The notes beneath the pieces were generated by a model. That model saw only the letters and a program-made list of their open reading frames with translations. It was not told the DNA's origin and searched no databases. From positions 248,001 to 312,000 of the forward strand of contig JACKPA010000004.1 of assembly GCA_024233865.1 (NCBI GenBank): a DNA stretch of 64,000 nt. Reading direction: 5' to 3'. Position numbers and translations under genes: made by a program. The DNA is from Leptospiraceae bacterium. Its GTDB lineage: Bacteria > Spirochaetota > Leptospiria > Leptospirales > Leptospiraceae. Below, piece after piece: positions 17,186 through 26,292 of this stretch; position 1 is the stretch's first letter; every line of letters begins with the position of its first letter.

Positions 17186-20100
17186 ATGAGAAAGAGATTT
17201 TTTTCAAAAATCAAAAATTTTACTGCTATTATAGTGTCTTTTTCCCTATCTATCAGTATTATCCCTGGGTCTAAAATTGACCTTACCAACAGCTGTACAA
17301 TGAATAATGAATGTAAGACAAGGGATTGGTTTTATACTTGTGACCCAAAAGTTGAAGTTTCTCATGTATACAATTCTAACGTAAACTGGAAAAAATTTAA
17401 ATTCCCCAGCAACTTAAAAAACTTGGAAAATTCGGATAAGGATTTTTTAGAGTGTATATTTTTTACAAAGTTTGATTATCCAAATGAGCTTAAAAAAAAG
17501 ATTGTACATCCTGGAATGCTTTTTTATAGTATTGGTCCCAAGTTTTCGATATATCTTAACCAAAATTTAATAGTATCCGAAGGAAAATCAAAAAACAATA
17601 AAATAACATACGAGCGCCTTCTTAGAAATGTAGTTTATCCCATTAAAGAAGAATTTTTAAATGAAAAAGATAATATCTTCGTTATTCGCTTAAGTGGTGA
17701 TCCCAGGTATGTTCTTTCCGGTTTTTATTATAAAGGAGATTACGTGATTGGAGAGTTTAGCCAATTACTAAACCAAAGAGAAGATAAACTTGGTATGGTG
17801 CTGTATTCTCTTTATTTATTTGTTGGATTGTACCATGTATTTTTATTTTATAGAAGACCACAGGATAATTATAACATTTATTACGGCTTATTTTCGGTTT
17901 TGGTTTTTGTATATTTTTTTACTCGCTCCAATTCTATTTTTGAGTTACCCATTAGTACCTCAATCATTGCCAGGATAGAACATTTATCTCTCTACAACAT
18001 TCCCTGGTTGATCGTTGCGTTTTTTGAATCTTTGTTTTTTTTCAAAATAAGTCGCTCATTAAAAATTTATGGAGGTTTTATTTTGTTCTTTTCGATAGTT
18101 GCTGTTCTTTTACCGGGACATTTAAGAACTTATGTACTGAGAACATGGCAATTTTCTGCAATCTTTATAACATTTTACTCTTTTTATATATTGTACAAAG
18201 GAATGAAGAATAAAAGCAAAGAAGCTAAAATCCTTTTTGGAGGAACTGTAGTTTTGCTAGTCTCTTACATTGTAGACATAACCGATTCTGTTTTTTTTCA
18301 CCTAAATCTACACCTTGCAAATTTCGTATTTTTTCTATTTATTGTGGGAATAGCGGTTTTATTGGCTGAACGTTATGTTCGCTTAAACAATGAAAAAGAA
18401 GAACTATTAAACAGAAGCGAACAAAAAACAAAAGAACTCTTTTGCCTTTTTAACATATCCCAAAGCTTTTCAGGTTCTAAGGCAAAATCCAAAATGTACC
18501 AGAATATAGTAGAAGTTATAAAAAATACATGGCCTTATTCGACGAAAGTAGACGTTTGTTTACATATTAATGATCAAATATTTGAAACAGGTACTATAAA
18601 AACAATAAATTCTATTCAAGTGCCTATAGGAATCGGAAATGATGATTTGAGTTATTTAGAAATTAAATATTTATCCGAGTCTCAAATGAATAACAAAAGT
18701 AAGGAGGCTCAGAACTTTCTAAATACAGTCGGAAATCTGCTTGGCAATATCGTCGGGAAAGTAAGGTTAGATGAAGAAGTTATTTTAGCCAATGCCGTTT
18801 TTGAAAATGCAATCGAGGGGGTGTTGGTTACCGACGCAAAAGGAGTTATCCAATACGTAAATCCTGCTTTTACAACAACAACCGGTTATATGCCAAACGA
18901 GGTAATAGGGAAGACACCTAGTATTTTGAAGTCAAACCATTACAATGAAGACTTTTATAAACAAATGTGGTATGCCATCCATACAAAAGGCAAGTGGCAT
19001 GGAGAAATTTGGAATAGACGTAAAAACGGAGAAATTTTCCCGGAACTATTATCTATTACTTCTATTCCAGATTCGGACGGTGAAATCATGCAGTATGCAG
19101 GTGTGTATTTTGACATAACGGAGATGAAAAAAAGTGAAGAGCAAGTTCGTTACCAAGCATATCATGATGCTTTGACAGGACTACCAAACAGAACCTTATT
19201 TTATGATAGATTGCAAAATGCTCTTCTCCATGCCAAAAGGTACAAGGTAAAAGTTGCCATATTGTTTGTTGATTTGGACAATTTCAAAAATGTGAATGAT
19301 ACACTAGGTCATAATGCCGGAGACAATTTGATCAAAACGGTTGCTGAAAGGTTACGTGATAGCGTAAGAGAAATGGATACAGTAGCAAGGCTCAGTGGTG
19401 ATGAGTTTATCATCTTGGTTGACGATTTGGATACTAAAGACAATGCGTTAATTGTTGCGAACCGTATCATAGATAATATACAAAAGCCGTATACAATACA
19501 GAATCATGAATTAAAAGTGGGAGCGAGCATGGGTGTTACATTTTTTCCCGATGATGGACAAGATGTGGAAACTCTGGTAAAGAATGCAGATATAGCCATG
19601 TACAAAGCAAAAGAACTTGGAAAAAATGCCTATCAACTTTTTACAAAAGAGATGAAAGAAGCCGCTTATAAGAGGGTTTATATCGAAAACGAGCTTAAAA
19701 AAGCAATTCAGAAAAATGAACTTTTAATCCTTTATCAGCCTATTATATCGGTTAAAAAACAAAAAATAGTTGGAATGGAATCTTTATTAAGGTGGAATAG
19801 CAGAAATTTGGGTGAAGTACCACCTTTGGAGTTTATTCCCATCGCAGAAGAATCATCTTTAATTTTAGAGCTTGGTGAATGGGTATTAACAAGAGCATGT
19901 TACGAAACATACAATTTGCAAAAAAAGGGAATAAAAAATTTAAAAGTATATGTTAACGTTTCTGCCAAACAGTTTATAAATCAAGATTTTTGTAACCTGG
20001 TAGAAACAGTATTGCTAAAAAGCGGATTGTCTCCCAAATCACTGGTGTTAGAACTCACAGAAAGTATTGTGATGACTGATATTTATAAAACAATTAAAGC

Positions 20101-20458
20101 CATGAAGAGTTTAAATGATATAGGGGTACAGTTTGCATTAGATGATTTTGGTACGGGACACTCATCTTTAAGTTATTTAAAAAAATTTCCGTTGGTGAAG
20201 CTAAAAATAGATAAGTCTTTTATAAATGATATAGAAGTTGATCAGGGGAATAGGCAAATCATTCAAGCGACGATCTCACTTGCCCATAACCTTGGTTTGT
20301 TGGTGACAGCGGAAGGTGTTGAAACAAAGGAGCAATTGGATTTTTTATTAGAACATGATTGTGATGAAATCCAAGGTTTTTATTTTAGCAAGCCGATTAA
20401 TATACTATCTTTCGAAAAATACCATGAAACAAATTCAGGGAAAATATTGGTTTTATAA
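17186..20458 (+). CDS. 7TMR-DISM sensor with PAS, GGDEF and EAL domains
   Basis: A 1090-residue cyclic-di-GMP enzyme anchored in the inner membrane. An N-terminal signal/anchor (about 10-30) is followed by an extracytoplasmic DISM-like sensor (about 40-195), seven membrane spans (about 200-400), a GAF-like stretch and a PAS domain (about 535-650). GGDEF spans about 660-820, with its motif as SGDEF at 737-741, a variant still compatible with cyclase activity. EAL spans about 835-1080, with E865 in MESLLRW, DDFGTGHSSL and AEGVET. Both synthesis and hydrolysis of c-di-GMP are possible. The next gene starts 15 bp after its stop, so the two are probably co-transcribed. Confidence 0.9.
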   Translation: MRKRFFSKIKNFTAIIVSFSLSISIIPGSKIDLTNSCTMNNECKTRDWFYTCDPKVEVSHVYNSNVNWKKFKFPSNLKNLENSDKDFLECIFFTKFDYPNELKKKIVHPGMLFYSIGPKFSIYLNQNLIVSEGKSKNNKITYERLLRNVVYPIKEEFLNEKDNIFVIRLSGDPRYVLSGFYYKGDYVIGEFSQLLNQREDKLGMVLYSLYLFVGLYHVFLFYRRPQDNYNIYYGLFSVLVFVYFFTRSNSIFELPISTSIIARIEHLSLYNIPWLIVAFFESLFFFKISRSLKIYGGFILFFSIVAVLLPGHLRTYVLRTWQFSAIFITFYSFYILYKGMKNKSKEAKILFGGTVVLLVSYIVDITDSVFFHLNLHLANFVFFLFIVGIAVLLAERYVRLNNEKEELLNRSEQKTKELFCLFNISQSFSGSKAKSKMYQNIVEVIKNTWPYSTKVDVCLHINDQIFETGTIKTINSIQVPIGIGNDDLSYLEIKYLSESQMNNKSKEAQNFLNTVGNLLGNIVGKVRLDEEVILANAVFENAIEGVLVTDAKGVIQYVNPAFTTTTGYMPNEVIGKTPSILKSNHYNEDFYKQMWYAIHTKGKWHGEIWNRRKNGEIFPELLSITSIPDSDGEIMQYAGVYFDITEMKKSEEQVRYQAYHDALTGLPNRTLFYDRLQNALLHAKRYKVKVAILFVDLDNFKNVNDTLGHNAGDNLIKTVAERLRDSVREMDTVARLSGDEFIILVDDLDTKDNALIVANRIIDNIQKPYTIQNHELKVGASMGVTFFPDDGQDVETLVKNADIAMYKAKELGKNAYQLFTKEMKEAAYKRVYIENELKKAIQKNELLILYQPIISVKKQKIVGMESLLRWNSRNLGEVPPLEFIPIAEESSLILELGEWVLTRACYETYNLQKKGIKNLKVYVNVSAKQFINQDFCNLVETVLLKSGLSPKSLVLELTESIVMTDIYKTIKAMKSLNDIGVQFALDDFGTGHSSLSYLKKFPLVKLKIDKSFINDIEVDQGNRQIIQATISLAHNLGLLVTAEGVETKEQLDFLLEHDCDEIQGFYFSKPINILSFEKYHETNSGKILVL

Positions 20459-20473
20459 TGATGAGACACGAGA

Positions 20474-23400
20474 ATGGATATTAAAAAAGAAGAAATACAA
20501 TCTTTTGGTTTCTTGTTTGCCATCAACATGGAAACTCATTGTATAGAGGCAGTTAGCCAAAATATTCAAGAATTTTTGGGGCTTGATCCGACTATATACC
20601 TTGGTGAACAGTATACTTGTATTTTAAGTAGAGATTTTTATAATTCGATTCTTCAACAATTACAGTTGTTGTCTTTTGAATCTAGAGTTAAAACAGTTGT
20701 AGAGCTAAAACAAATTATCAAATTCAATTGCCTTACTCATATTTCAAAAAATCATTTGGTAATAGAATGTGAGCCTGAAGGAATTGATTCTAGAAATGAT
20801 TGCCTTTTCCAGGTTGATTATGTAGCACACACAATACAAAACGCTGGAAATGTTTTGGATTTGTACACCGAAACTACAAGATTTATTCAACAAATTACGG
20901 GTTTTGATAGAATTATTTTGTTCAAAAGCAACATCAAAGGAGAGCGTACGAAAATTTATGAAACCAAATCGGATAAATTATCTAATTATTTCGAAATTAA
21001 CCAAGTAGCATTTTTAAATGATATAAAAGAAATTGATTTTAACCTTCTTTATTATTCTCAAATTGTTCCGAATATTCAAGCTACTTTTTCCCATGTCTTA
21101 TGCAGAGAATCTTGTAATTTTGACGGAAATGCCACCATTTTAAAGGCTCCTTCTTTGAATAGGTTAAGCTATTTAAAAGGTTTGGGAATTAGGGCAGCAT
21201 TGGAATTTCCCATTGAAAATAACAAAGAACTTTGGGGTTACATTACTTGTTATAGCTATTCTCCTAAGCATATTCCATTTTTTTTGATAAAGCTGTTGGA
21301 GGTGACTAGCTCTCTGTTTTCCAATCAACTTTCTGTTTTGGAGAAATTAGAAGTTTCTAATGAATTTTATAACGAGAATTATCGACTTCACAAAATCATT
21401 GAAGCAGTAGGGGAAGGTGTTACTTTAAGTGATAGCGAAGGGCTCTTTGTAATTTTTAATAAACGGATGGAAGAAATTACGGGTTATTCAATTAGTGAAG
21501 CCAACTTTTCGGCAGATTTTTTGAGGCAAATTTACCCGAACGAAAGTTATAGGCGTGAAGTTGTATCTAGTTTGGAAAAGTTTTTAAACACAAACTCAGA
21601 AAAAGCTTATGACATCGAAACAACCATTACTACGAAACAAGGTACTGCAAAAACTTTACTTGTATCAACAACAATTATTCATTATAACAATCGAAAATTT
21701 TTCCTTAGCGTATACAGGGATATTACCACAAGGAAAACTGCTGAAGAGTCTATGAAAAAATCTTTTGAGATTTTCAGAACTGTAATGGATGGTTTGGACT
21801 CTAAAGTATATGTGATCGATATGAATAGCCATGAGATTCTTTTTATGAATAAACCTGCCCAGTCATCTTATGGAAATGATTATAAAGGAGAGATATGTTA
21901 TAAAACTCTTGTTTCGGATAGAGATACCCCTTGTTTCCATTGCAACAATAGCAAGTTATTAAATTATTCTGCCAACCAAAACACAGCAATTGTTAGGGAA
22001 TACAAAATAGATGAAAGTATATGGATTGAATCCAGAGAAAGAGCTATACCTTGGATAGATGGGCATATAGTAAAGATGGGTATTCATACGGATATATCCA
22101 AAAGAAAGGAATCCGAACAACTTCTAAAAGATAATGAAAATAGCCTTAGGCAAATTGCCGAGACCGTACAGGAAGTATTTTGGTTGTTTTCGGACAATCA
22201 AACTTTGTATGTCAGCCCAAGATATGAAGAGATATACAGTAGGAAAAAAGAGGAATTGTACCAAGACCCTAAAGCTTTCTTGAGAGCCGTTATTTCGGAA
22301 GACGTTTCTAAAGTTGAAGAGGCTTTATCGAGGGAAGAATACGTTAAAAAAGGGATGTTCAATGAAAGATATAGAATTCATGGTAACAATGGAGATATGC
22401 GATGGATATGGGGGCGTACATATCCAGTTTATGATGAGCATGGAAAAATTGTCAGGATTGTAGGTATTGCAGAAGACATTACAAAGCAGAAGCAAGCAGA
22501 AGAAGACCTGATTCGAGCCAAAGAGATGGCTGATGCAGCGAATCGAGCAAAAAGCGAGTTCCTTGCCAATATGAGTCATGAAATCCGAACGCCCTTAAAT
22601 GCGATTTTAGGTTTTTCTGAGTTATTGAGAGGTATTCTTCAGGAAGGAAAAGGCAAAAATTACCTCAATTCTATCGCAATTAGTGGAAAAAATCTTTTAT
22701 CTTTGATAAACGATATATTGGACCTTTCTAAGATTGAAGCGGGAAAACTCAATATACAGTATGAGCCAATTCAAATCGAAACTTTTTTTAATGAATTAAA
22801 AAACATATTCATTCACAAATTAGATGAAAAAGGTATAGAGTTTAGAATCAATATAGATCAAAATCTTCCAGAATTTATTATATTAGACGAAGTGAGATTA
22901 AGGCAGGTTTTATTTAATATTTTAGGAAATGCAATTAAATTTACCAATACAGGTTTTGTAGCATTGAATATTTTTTATGTGGAACAACCTAGAATCAATG
23001 AAGATCAAATAGAACTTATGATCGAAGTAGAAGATAGTGGAATAGGAATTCCGCAAGAACAGTTAGAGCTGATTTTTGATCCCTTTTACCAATCAAAAAT
23101 CCACAATAAAGCCAGGCAGGAAGGCACAGGTTTGGGTCTTGCCATTACAAAAAGACTGGTTGAAATGATGCAAGGTTCAATCTATGTGGAAAGCCAATTA
23201 GGAGAAGGGACCAGATTTCGTATTCGATTACCTAATGTCAAGATTATTCATCACATTAATGACCCAAAAAGCTATTATGATTTGGAGGACATTGTATTTG
23301 AGGATGCAACCATATTGATTGTAGATGATGTGTATATTACCAGGCAACTTATAAAAGAGTATCTATTTGAAAGAAATCTAAAATTTTTAGAAGCTGCCAA

Positions 23401-24019
23401 TGGTAAAGAAGCTCTTGATTTAATTTATAAACATAAACCGAATCTGGTTTTATTAGATATGATGATGCCAACCGTAAGTGGATTTGAAGTATTAGAAATA
23501 TTAAGAAAAGATGAAGAGTATAAAAACTTGCCGGTTATCACGCTGACAGCTTCTGTTATGGAAGAAACCATTAATAGAATAAAAAATCTGTGTAATAGTT
23601 TTCTGGGAAAACCGGTAACGCAAGAAGAATTATTCAAAGAAATGATGAAATTTTTACCTTATAGAAAAGACAAAAAGAGGGAAATAAACAACGAAAGTAC
23701 AGAAGTTATCTCTACTCTTATGAATCAAAATATCGTTGTTAATGCTCTCAATATAATTAATGAATTAAAAAATAATCTATTAGAGTCATGGAGGCAGGTT
23801 CAATCTTCGGTAATTATAGAAGATATCAATGATTTTAACAAAGAACTGGAGAAATTTTGTAAAGAATATCCGATTTCTCAATTATTAGAATACAAAAATA
23901 GTTTATCTAAAGCTCTTCAAAAATTTAATAGCAAAAAAGCGGGACAAATTTTATCTACATTTCCATTGATTATAGAGAAAGTTGAAACAGAATTAAAGCA
24001 GAAATTGGATCAAAAATAG
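20474..24019 (+). CDS. Hybrid histidine kinase with a degenerate phytochrome-like PAS-GAF module
   Basis: 1181 residues, no membrane spans. The N-terminus resembles phytochrome PAS_2 (IQSFGFLFAINMETHCIEAVSQ is the IQPHG... counterpart) and GAF (about 120-285: ITGFDRIILF, LSYLKGLGIRA, ELWGYITCYSYSP). The bilin-attaching N-terminal Cys is absent, the PASDIP segment is unrecognisable (NQVAFLNDIKE), and the CHHY histidine is lost (TCYSY). There is no PHY domain. Then come PAS domains (about 300-670), HisKA with H702 (MSHEIRTPLN), HATPase_c ([15 protein letters not shown]), a REC domain with D995 (VLLDMMMP) and a helical tail. Two in-frame stops just upstream fix the start at 20474. Confidence 0.88.
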   Translation: MDIKKEEIQSFGFLFAINMETHCIEAVSQNIQEFLGLDPTIYLGEQYTCILSRDFYNSILQQLQLLSFESRVKTVVELKQIIKFNCLTHISKNHLVIECEPEGIDSRNDCLFQVDYVAHTIQNAGNVLDLYTETTRFIQQITGFDRIILFKSNIKGERTKIYETKSDKLSNYFEINQVAFLNDIKEIDFNLLYYSQIVPNIQATFSHVLCRESCNFDGNATILKAPSLNRLSYLKGLGIRAALEFPIENNKELWGYITCYSYSPKHIPFFLIKLLEVTSSLFSNQLSVLEKLEVSNEFYNENYRLHKIIEAVGEGVTLSDSEGLFVIFNKRMEEITGYSISEANFSADFLRQIYPNESYRREVVSSLEKFLNTNSEKAYDIETTITTKQGTAKTLLVSTTIIHYNNRKFFLSVYRDITTRKTAEESMKKSFEIFRTVMDGLDSKVYVIDMNSHEILFMNKPAQSSYGNDYKGEICYKTLVSDRDTPCFHCNNSKLLNYSANQNTAIVREYKIDESIWIESRERAIPWIDGHIVKMGIHTDISKRKESEQLLKDNENSLRQIAETVQEVFWLFSDNQTLYVSPRYEEIYSRKKEELYQDPKAFLRAVISEDVSKVEEALSREEYVKKGMFNERYRIHGNNGDMRWIWGRTYPVYDEHGKIVRIVGIAEDITKQKQAEEDLIRAKEMADAANRAKSEFLANMSHEIRTPLNAILGFSELLRGILQEGKGKNYLNSIAISGKNLLSLINDILDLSKIEAGKLNIQYEPIQIETFFNELKNIFIHKLDEKGIEFRINIDQNLPEFIILDEVRLRQVLFNILGNAIKFTNTGFVALNIFYVEQPRINEDQIELMIEVEDSGIGIPQEQLELIFDPFYQSKIHNKARQEGTGLGLAITKRLVEMMQGSIYVESQLGEGTRFRIRLPNVKIIHHINDPKSYYDLEDIVFEDATILIVDDVYITRQLIKEYLFERNLKFLEAANGKEALDLIYKHKPNLVLLDMMMPTVSGFEVLEILRKDEEYKNLPVITLTASVMEETINRIKNLCNSFLGKPVTQEELFKEMMKFLPYRKDKKREINNESTEVISTLMNQNIVVNALNIINELKNNLLESWRQVQSSVIIEDINDFNKELEKFCKEYPISQLLEYKNSLSKALQKFNSKKAGQILSTFPLIIEKVETELKQKLDQK

Positions 24020-24108
24020 TTTGTTTTAGTGATAAAATATTATACAATTTGATTAAAACATTGACTTAAAAATTATTAGTTGGAAATATCATCTTCAGGG
24101 AGAATACG

Positions 24109-24783
24109 ATGGATCAGAATTTTGAAAAAGCAAGAATATTGATTAATGAAAGGGAATTTGATGATGGAAATTTGGACAAAGTTCACGATTTTTTATTAAC
24201 CGAAATTCTAAAAGAACAACCTGATTGTTCTTGGGCTTATGGTTTGCTGAGTGAAGTTGAGTATTGGAGGGGTGAAATAGCAACCAAAGATAAGCTTGCT
24301 ATTTATGAAAAAGGTGTTGAATTTGGCAAAAAAGGTGTTGAAAAAGATCCAAATAATATAGAATCAAATTTTTGGTTAGGTGTGAATTATGGGCTTTTGG
24401 GACACGAAAAAGGTATCATTAGCAGCTTGTTTCTCATTACCCCTATAGAAAATTCTTTAAAAAAATCGATGGAAATTGATGAAAAGTATTTCTATGGAGG
24501 ACCTCATAGAGCAATTGGATGGTTTTACCACATGGTTCCGCCTTGGCCGATTGCGAACGGTGATAGTAAGAAAGGCTTAAAACATCTCGAAAAAGCACTG
24601 GAAATAGGACCAAGCTTTTATTTAAATCATATCTATATTTCCGAAGTTTTGATAGCACTTAGAGAAAAAAAGAGAGCTAGAGAGCATTTGGATTGGATAT
24701 TAAACTCTCCTTTATCTCCAAAGCACAAAAAAGAAGACGAGAGATACAAAGAACAAGCGAAACAGATTATGAAAAAGCTATAA
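24109..24783 (+). CDS. TPR-like protein resembling TRAP-transporter TatT
   Basis: A 224-residue helical repeat protein with TPR-like pairs (SWAYGLLSEVEYWRGE, NFWLGVNYGLLG, KGLKHLEKALEIGP). Its middle has the segment YFYGGPHRAIGWFYHMVPPWP, close to the conserved region of TatT-type periplasmic TPR partners of TRAP transporters. No signal peptide is visible here, unlike secreted TatT, so a cytoplasmic role is likely. AGGGAG precedes the start. Its stop overlaps the ParA-like start by one base, suggesting translational coupling. Confidence 0.6.
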   Translation: MDQNFEKARILINEREFDDGNLDKVHDFLLTEILKEQPDCSWAYGLLSEVEYWRGEIATKDKLAIYEKGVEFGKKGVEKDPNNIESNFWLGVNYGLLGHEKGIISSLFLITPIENSLKKSMEIDEKYFYGGPHRAIGWFYHMVPPWPIANGDSKKGLKHLEKALEIGPSFYLNHIYISEVLIALREKKRAREHLDWILNSPLSPKHKKEDERYKEQAKQIMKKL

Positions 24784-25547
24784 TGAGAATTCTTGCCATA
24801 TTTAACCAGAAAGGAGGATGCGGAAAGACTACTACCTCGGTTAATCTAGCATCTTCCCTTGCAGAACTAGAAAAGAAGGTTTTATTGGTTGATTTGGACC
24901 CGCAATGCTCTTCTTCCAAATGGTTAAATTTATCTTCTTCTTCTATTCAAGAAAGTGTAATTACAACATATATAAATCAAGATCCTGTTGGAAATATTTT
25001 GTTTCCAACGAAATTTGCCAACCTAAGTATGATTCCTTCTTCCATTCGAATAAAAACAGCAACCAAAAATCCTACCAATGCACCCAAAAATGTTCAGAGT
25101 ATATTTTTGAAAAAACAATTATCTTTATTGGATGAGGGCAAATTTGATTTTATTGTGATAGATTGTCCGCCGGATTTGGGGAAGCTTACTCTTGCAGCTT
25201 TACTTGCAGCAACAGAACTGATCGTTCCGGTTCCAACAAATTATATGGGAATTAGTGTTTTGGCGGAAGTATTCAAAGTTTTTAAAGCCGTACACTTGAA
25301 CTACAATCCTAATATCTTATTTACCGGTATACTTTGTTCTCAATACAATGGCAATAAAAAGCATGACAGAGAAGTGTTAAGTGCTATTTTTAGAAAGTTT
25401 AAAAACAAGGTATTTGATACGGTAATTCGTGAAGATGAAAAACTAACGGAGTGTCCTTCTTTTTTTCAGCCGATTAATCACTATGCACCCCAGAGCGTGG
25501 CAGCTCAAGACTTTAGGAGTTTTAGTCTTGAACTTTTAAAATATTGA
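24783..25547 (+). CDS. ParA-family ATPase
   Basis: A 254-residue deviant Walker-A ATPase. FNQKGGCGKTTTSVNLA is the P-loop with the signature lysine, LLVDLDPQCSSSKWL contains switch I/Walker A', and FIVIDCPPDLGKLTL is Walker B. VPTNYMGISVLAEV follows. The start used here begins MRILAIF; an in-frame ATG 90 bp upstream lies inside the TPR gene and would add unrelated residues. ParA proteins bind DNA or membranes dynamically to position chromosomes, plasmids or protein clusters. No parB or centromere-like repeats are adjacent, so it is more likely a cargo-positioning ParA or an orphan than a plasmid partition locus. Confidence 0.88.
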   Translation: MRILAIFNQKGGCGKTTTSVNLASSLAELEKKVLLVDLDPQCSSSKWLNLSSSSIQESVITTYINQDPVGNILFPTKFANLSMIPSSIRIKTATKNPTNAPKNVQSIFLKKQLSLLDEGKFDFIVIDCPPDLGKLTLAALLAATELIVPVPTNYMGISVLAEVFKVFKAVHLNYNPNILFTGILCSQYNGNKKHDREVLSAIFRKFKNKVFDTVIREDEKLTECPSFFQPINHYAPQSVAAQDFRSFSLELLKY

Positions 25548-25623
25548 ATTATTACTAAATCTTGTATTAAGTTTAAAGTAAACAATAAAAAATTTACAGA
25601 TAGTAGATAAAGGAGATTGAAAT

Positions 25624-26238
25624 ATGAAAATAACTGTCATAGGACATGGAAATGTAGGTGGAGCTTTGATTCGTAAATGGGCAAAATCAGGGCATCAAAT
25701 TGTCATTGGAGCAAGAAATCCTGAAGATCAAAGTGCCAAAGAATTAAACCAATTTGATTCAAAGATTTCTGTTACTTCAATTGTAGAAAGTATTCAAAAT
25801 ACAGACGTAATTGTGATTGCTATACCTGCTCATCTAACTGCGGATTTGGCAAAACAATTGGGAAATTTAAGGGGCAGAGTTTTAATTGATACAACAAATT
25901 CCGTCTTCCAAAAACCCGATCCATATCCAACTGCCTTTGATGCATTCCAACAAATCACCGAAGCAGATGTCGTAAAATGCTTTAATAGTACAGGCGTGGA
26001 AAACATGAACAATTCAGATTATAACGGTGTAAGAGCCGACATGTTTGTAGCGGGAAATAGTAAAAAAGGAAAAGAAATCGCCGTGCAGCTTTCCAAAGAT
26101 GCCGGATTTCCGGAATGTTATGACTTTGGAGGAGATGACAAAGTAGTTCTTTTGGAGCAACTTTGTGCAATTTGGATTAATCTTGCCATGATGCAAGGCT
26201 TAGGCAGACACATAGCATTTAAGCTATTAAAAAGATAA
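25624..26238 (+). CDS. NADPH-dependent F420 reductase-like oxidoreductase
   Basis: A 204-residue Rossmann protein. ITVIGHGNVGGALIRKWAKSG is the dinucleotide-binding GxGxxG fold, GARNPED follows as the NADP 2'-phosphate region, VIAIPAHLTADL is the second strand block, and VLIDTTNSVF and VVKCFNSTGVENM complete the family pattern. Members reduce flavins, F420 or related electron carriers with NADPH; many non-F420 bacteria carry them with unknown substrate. AAGGAGATT precedes the ATG. It converges on tex with only 54 bp between stops. Confidence 0.8.
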   Translation: MKITVIGHGNVGGALIRKWAKSGHQIVIGARNPEDQSAKELNQFDSKISVTSIVESIQNTDVIVIAIPAHLTADLAKQLGNLRGRVLIDTTNSVFQKPDPYPTAFDAFQQITEADVVKCFNSTGVENMNNSDYNGVRADMFVAGNSKKGKEIAVQLSKDAGFPECYDFGGDDKVVLLEQLCAIWINLAMMQGLGRHIAFKLLKR

Positions 26239-26292
26239 TAACGAATCCTCAAAAAACAGCCAAAAGCGATTCTGAAAGGTCTACCCGAAGAA

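Noticed and set aside
24783..25547. ParA as evidence of an integrated plasmid or replicon
   Set aside because: No parB, rep gene, or iteron-like repeats lie nearby and the flanks are ordinary chromosomal genes.
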